Source of the DNA: a virus
Strand: one strand, 5' to 3'
Virus record (IMG/VR): IMGVR_UViG_3300042346_001592
Location: 62,001 to 126,000 of that record
Length of the DNA stretch: 64,000 nt
Of the stretch, positions 61,469 through 64,000 are shown piece after piece. Below the pieces are notes generated by a model. It worked only from the letters and a program-made list of their open reading frames with translations, made no database searches and was not told the DNA's origin. A program made the translations under genes and the position numbers. Each line of letters starts with the position of its first letter. The stretch's first letter is position 1.

Positions 61469-62438
61469 GATAACTAGGCAAGGATTTCCCAACATAGGAC
61501 AACATAGTTGGATGAAATATTTTGAATTTATTTTATCAAAGAAATATAATGTGATTATTGATTCCAAGAATCCTGATCTCATCATTCATTCCGACCTAAA
61601 CTATAACGAAAATCAACACGATACCTATACCGGTGCAATACCCACTCAATTTCATCCTACTAATTGTGATAAAAAGTTTCTATATGTTTCAGGTGAAGTT
61701 GCAGATTTTTCAACACCTATAAATAAATTTGAAAATCAGTGGGCTCTTGGCTATAACAAATTCGAACATCCTAGATATTTAAGACAGCCTTCTGGTGTTT
61801 TTGATGTTTGGACTCTTTTTAATGAATCTAGATTGGTGGATAGTCCTTTGAATTGGCTAACAAACAAAAGAGATTTTAATAAAATTTCAAAAAGAAATTT
61901 AGGGTTCTGCTCTATTACTCAAGCATCAAGTAATGATGTAAGATCCAGAGTATTTGACAAACTCTCAGAATACAGAGAGGTAAGTTCATCTGGTCCTTGG
62001 CGTCAAAATATTCACGGACCAGAAGGTCTTAATAAATATCAATGGCAAAATATGGATTATATAGGGCGTATAGATGGACTAACATACAGAGAAAAAATAG
62101 GTTTTTTTCAAAAGTATAAATTCAATATCTCTATACACTACACAAATACAGATTATATTCTTCAAGAAAAATTATACCACGCCTATTTTAGTGGTGCGAT
62201 ACCTATATTCTATGGTAATAAATATATTTTAGAAGAGGGCTTCAACCCAGAAAGTTTTATAAATTTGCATGATTATGAGGATTTCGATCAGTTTTTAGAA
62301 ATTGTTAAAGATATAGATAGAAATGAATCTCTTTGGCAAAAGAAAATCTCGGAACCGATTTTTCTAGATAATAAATTACCGGAGTATTATGATTTTGATT
62401 TTACATTAAATTTTTTAGAAAAAATAATAGAATCCTAA
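61455..62438 (+). CDS. GT10-like fucosyltransferase family protein
   Basis: 327 residues. KFLYVSGEVADFSTP, IHSDLNYNEN and the C-terminal FNISIHYTNTDYILQEKLY with HAYFSGAIPIFYGN match the GT10 donor-site region (T.DYVTEKL..A...GaVPIvyG). It probably transfers fucose or another deoxyhexose, possibly the sugar made by the dehydratase genes at the left end. Related in sequence style to the C-half of the protein at 3726-5399. Stop and next start overlap by one base. Confidence 0.75.
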   Translation: MKTIRITRQGFPNIGQHSWMKYFEFILSKKYNVIIDSKNPDLIIHSDLNYNENQHDTYTGAIPTQFHPTNCDKKFLYVSGEVADFSTPINKFENQWALGYNKFEHPRYLRQPSGVFDVWTLFNESRLVDSPLNWLTNKRDFNKISKRNLGFCSITQASSNDVRSRVFDKLSEYREVSSSGPWRQNIHGPEGLNKYQWQNMDYIGRIDGLTYREKIGFFQKYKFNISIHYTNTDYILQEKLYHAYFSGAIPIFYGNKYILEEGFNPESFINLHDYEDFDQFLEIVKDIDRNESLWQKKISEPIFLDNKLPEYYDFDFTLNFLEKIIES

Positions 62439-63151
62439 TGAATTATATTTTCACAACACTAGCTATTGGTGATTCTTATCTCCATAATGCTGCAAGTTGC
62501 TACACAAAATATAGCGAAAAATGTAGTGGTGATTTCAATATAACAACAAACGAAATAGTAAATGTTGGACCGAGAGTAAATTTGGATCAAATTAGGTTGG
62601 ATAGATATGAAGATGGAAACCCAGGATTTGCTTTTTTTTTGAATCTCAAAGTATTATCCCTAAAGTATTGTTTGGATAAAGGATATGACTTCATAATTTA
62701 CAATGATGCTGATTGGAGAATTACCGAGGGTTTCAATGAAGATAAATTAGTGAATACTTTTAATTTTATGGAAGACAATGACTTAGATTTTCTTTTTGAA
62801 CGACCAGCTAAAATTGGAGATCATAAAAAAAACTTAGATCATTGTTTTTTTGAAAGAAAACTCAAAGATTACCACGTTTTTGAACATGATAAATGGGATG
62901 AAGCTCATGTAGTCAATGAACAATTCATGGTTTTCAAAAATTCTTGGAAATTTCGATATTTTGTTAGGAGATGGGAAGAGTTCTTGTGGTATTCTATACA
63001 TAACAACATAAGAAATTATCCAGATGGATTCGAAATAGGTGTATCTGCTCTAGAGGCAGAAATGAAATGGGATTGGAATAGTTTCAGATATCTTCTGCCG
63101 AATTGTTTTGAATTTCATGACAAAGCAGGTAATTTACATATAAGATTTTAA
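62438..63151 (+). CDS. GT-A-like glycosyltransferase-type protein
   Basis: 237 residues. FIIYNDADWRITEGF carries a D-A-D (DxD) motif, with VLSLKYCLDKGYD before it; EQFMVFKNSWKFRYFVRRWEE and GFEIGVSALEAEMKWDW follow. The layout is that of GT-A enzymes working on nucleotide sugars; the specific family is unknown. Part of the compact rightward glycan operon. Confidence 0.5.
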   Translation: MNYIFTTLAIGDSYLHNAASCYTKYSEKCSGDFNITTNEIVNVGPRVNLDQIRLDRYEDGNPGFAFFLNLKVLSLKYCLDKGYDFIIYNDADWRITEGFNEDKLVNTFNFMEDNDLDFLFERPAKIGDHKKNLDHCFFERKLKDYHVFEHDKWDEAHVVNEQFMVFKNSWKFRYFVRRWEEFLWYSIHNNIRNYPDGFEIGVSALEAEMKWDWNSFRYLLPNCFEFHDKAGNLHIRF

Positions 63152-63166
63152 AAATAAAAATAATAA

Positions 63167-63796
63167 ATGAATATACAGGAAAACATAACAAAATTTACTG
63201 ACCTATCAAAAAACGATAGTTTATCATCTTTCATGAATCATACAGCACAACAAAGTCACAATGCTTATCAAATTTTTTTTGATTTCCTTTCAGAAGTGAG
63301 ACCCAGTAGAATTTTAGAAATAGGAACCGCACAGGGTGGATTCACAGAGTTCTTGAAAATAACTGTTGATCATCTAGGTCTAGATACAGAAATATTATCT
63401 TATGATATTGCTGAAAGACCTTGGTATCACCAGATGGTTGAAAAGGGCATTGATGTGAGAGTAGAAAATATTTTCAATGAAGATTGGAGTGATGTAATCG
63501 ATTACGTAAAACAATATGTAACATCACCAGGAATAACAATAGTTCTTTGTGATGGTGGATGGAAAATAGGTGAATTCAAAATATTTTCAAGGATTATCAA
63601 ACCAGGTGATTATATTTTAGCTCACGATTATTCTTTAAATAAAGAGGTCTTTGAGAGAGAAATAAAGGATAGAATATGGAACTGGTGTGAGATAACTGAA
63701 GATGATATTTGGCAATCAGTATCGGATAATAACTTAGAATCTTATCAGCCGGAGGTTTTTTCACAAGCTGTCTGGGTTTGTAAAATAAAAAAATAA
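63167..63796 (+). CDS. Class I SAM methyltransferase (cephalosporin-hydroxylase-like)
   Basis: 209 residues. ILEIGTAQGGFTEFLK is motif I, ILSYDIAERPW motif II, ITIVLCDGGWKIGEFK motif IV and GDYILAHDYSLNKEVFE motif V. These sequences are typical of the CmcI-like/methyltransf_24 sugar methyltransferases. It is followed three bases later by the last gene. Confidence 0.72.
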   Translation: MNIQENITKFTDLSKNDSLSSFMNHTAQQSHNAYQIFFDFLSEVRPSRILEIGTAQGGFTEFLKITVDHLGLDTEILSYDIAERPWYHQMVEKGIDVRVENIFNEDWSDVIDYVKQYVTSPGITIVLCDGGWKIGEFKIFSRIIKPGDYILAHDYSLNKEVFEREIKDRIWNWCEITEDDIWQSVSDNNLESYQPEVFSQAVWVCKIKK

Positions 63797-63799
63797 TTT

Positions 63800-64000
63800 A
63801 TGTCATTTACATTTGTTACAGGACTTTGGAATATTAAAAGAGAAGAACTAACCGAGGGTTGGTCGAGATCTTACGAAGACCACTATCTAAAAAAGTTCGA
63901 CCAACTATTACAAATAGATGCAAACCTTATTGTATTCGGAGATAAAGAGCTCGAAAGTTTTGTGTTCCAAAGAAGAAATACTAGTAATACCCAATTTATC
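63800..64000 (+). CDS. HtrL/YibB-like protein (3' end outside window)
   Basis: 67 residues visible from the ATG at 63800. FVTGLWNIKREELTEGWSR, YLKKFDQLLQIDANLIVF and GDKELESFV match the N-terminus of the HtrL/WlaTC glycosyltransferase-like family (VTalfDi.re, F..ll.i..pliiy). The rest of the gene continues past the right edge, so the glycan block does not end here. Confidence 0.6.
   Translation, partial: MSFTFVTGLWNIKREELTEGWSRSYEDHYLKKFDQLLQIDANLIVFGDKELESFVFQRRNTSNTQFI

Noticed and set aside
1-64000. CRISPR array, insertion sequence, integrase or attachment sites
   Set aside because: No regularly spaced repeats, transposase motifs or integrase signature were seen on either strand.
1-64000. 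Stop-codon reassignment as in Lak-type Bacteroidota phages
   Set aside because: TAG, TGA and TAA all end clear genes (for example TAG at the GNAT end at 42224, TGA at 43914), and no conserved protein runs through an in-frame TAG.

Overview
The window looks like part of a large, AT-rich, T4-like contractile-tailed phage (probably a jumbo myovirus) infecting a Bacteroidota host. Phage evidence: a baseplate/hub block at 20.9-28.9 kb (OB-fold spike protein, M15 peptidase, gp27-like hub, LysM/gp53-like wedge protein), a candidate spanin, tRNA genes, dense overlapping small genes and no cellular housekeeping operons. Host evidence: the tRNA array, several enzyme genes and a lipoprotein gene are preceded by TAnnTTTG boxes, several with an upstream TTG about 19-24 bases away, which is the Bacteroidota sigma-A promoter type. 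Start codons mostly follow A-rich tracts, not Shine-Dalgarno sites. TAA, TAG and TGA all end genes, so there is no sign of stop-codon recoding.

Layout. 1-11.3 kb: glycan block; leftward genes for a TPP enzyme, an RmlB-like sugar 4,6-dehydratase, a PLP sugar enzyme and four glycosyltransferases, then rightward genes for glycosyltransferase-like proteins, an FkbM methyltransferase, a GNAT and a spanin-like lipoprotein. 11.3-20.1 kb: leftward run of large, mostly unrecognised proteins, most starting with a short leader of the type MKxIKxFxxFxxE, some with OmpA-like or peptidoglycan-binding domains; I infer virion or internal-head proteins. 20.1-29 kb: phosphoribosyltransferase, small membrane protein, baseplate/hub genes. 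29-46 kb: DHH phosphoesterase, amidoligase-like protein, P-loop ATPase, membrane coiled-coil protein, two metallophosphoesterases, PurM-like enzyme, GNAT, FkbM, ParB-like and SGNH-like proteins. 46-48.7 kb: tRNA-Gly, tRNA-Ser, a umuD-like/umuC pair. 48.7-51.8 kb: second glycan block. 51.9-57.4 kb: lipoprotein with one heme c motif, nitroreductase, AAA ATPase, class II tRNA-synthetase-like protein. 57.6-64 kb: third glycan block (glycosyltransferases and methyltransferases), running off the right end.

The genes suggest three linked themes: building and decorating a complex glycan, including a possible 3,6-dideoxy branched sugar route; a set of leader-tagged proteins that may be packed in the head and proteolytically trimmed, as T4 internal proteins are; and accessory metabolism or repair (UmuC, PurM, PRTase, nitroreductase, DHH). 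All family calls come from reading motifs by eye; no database search was run.
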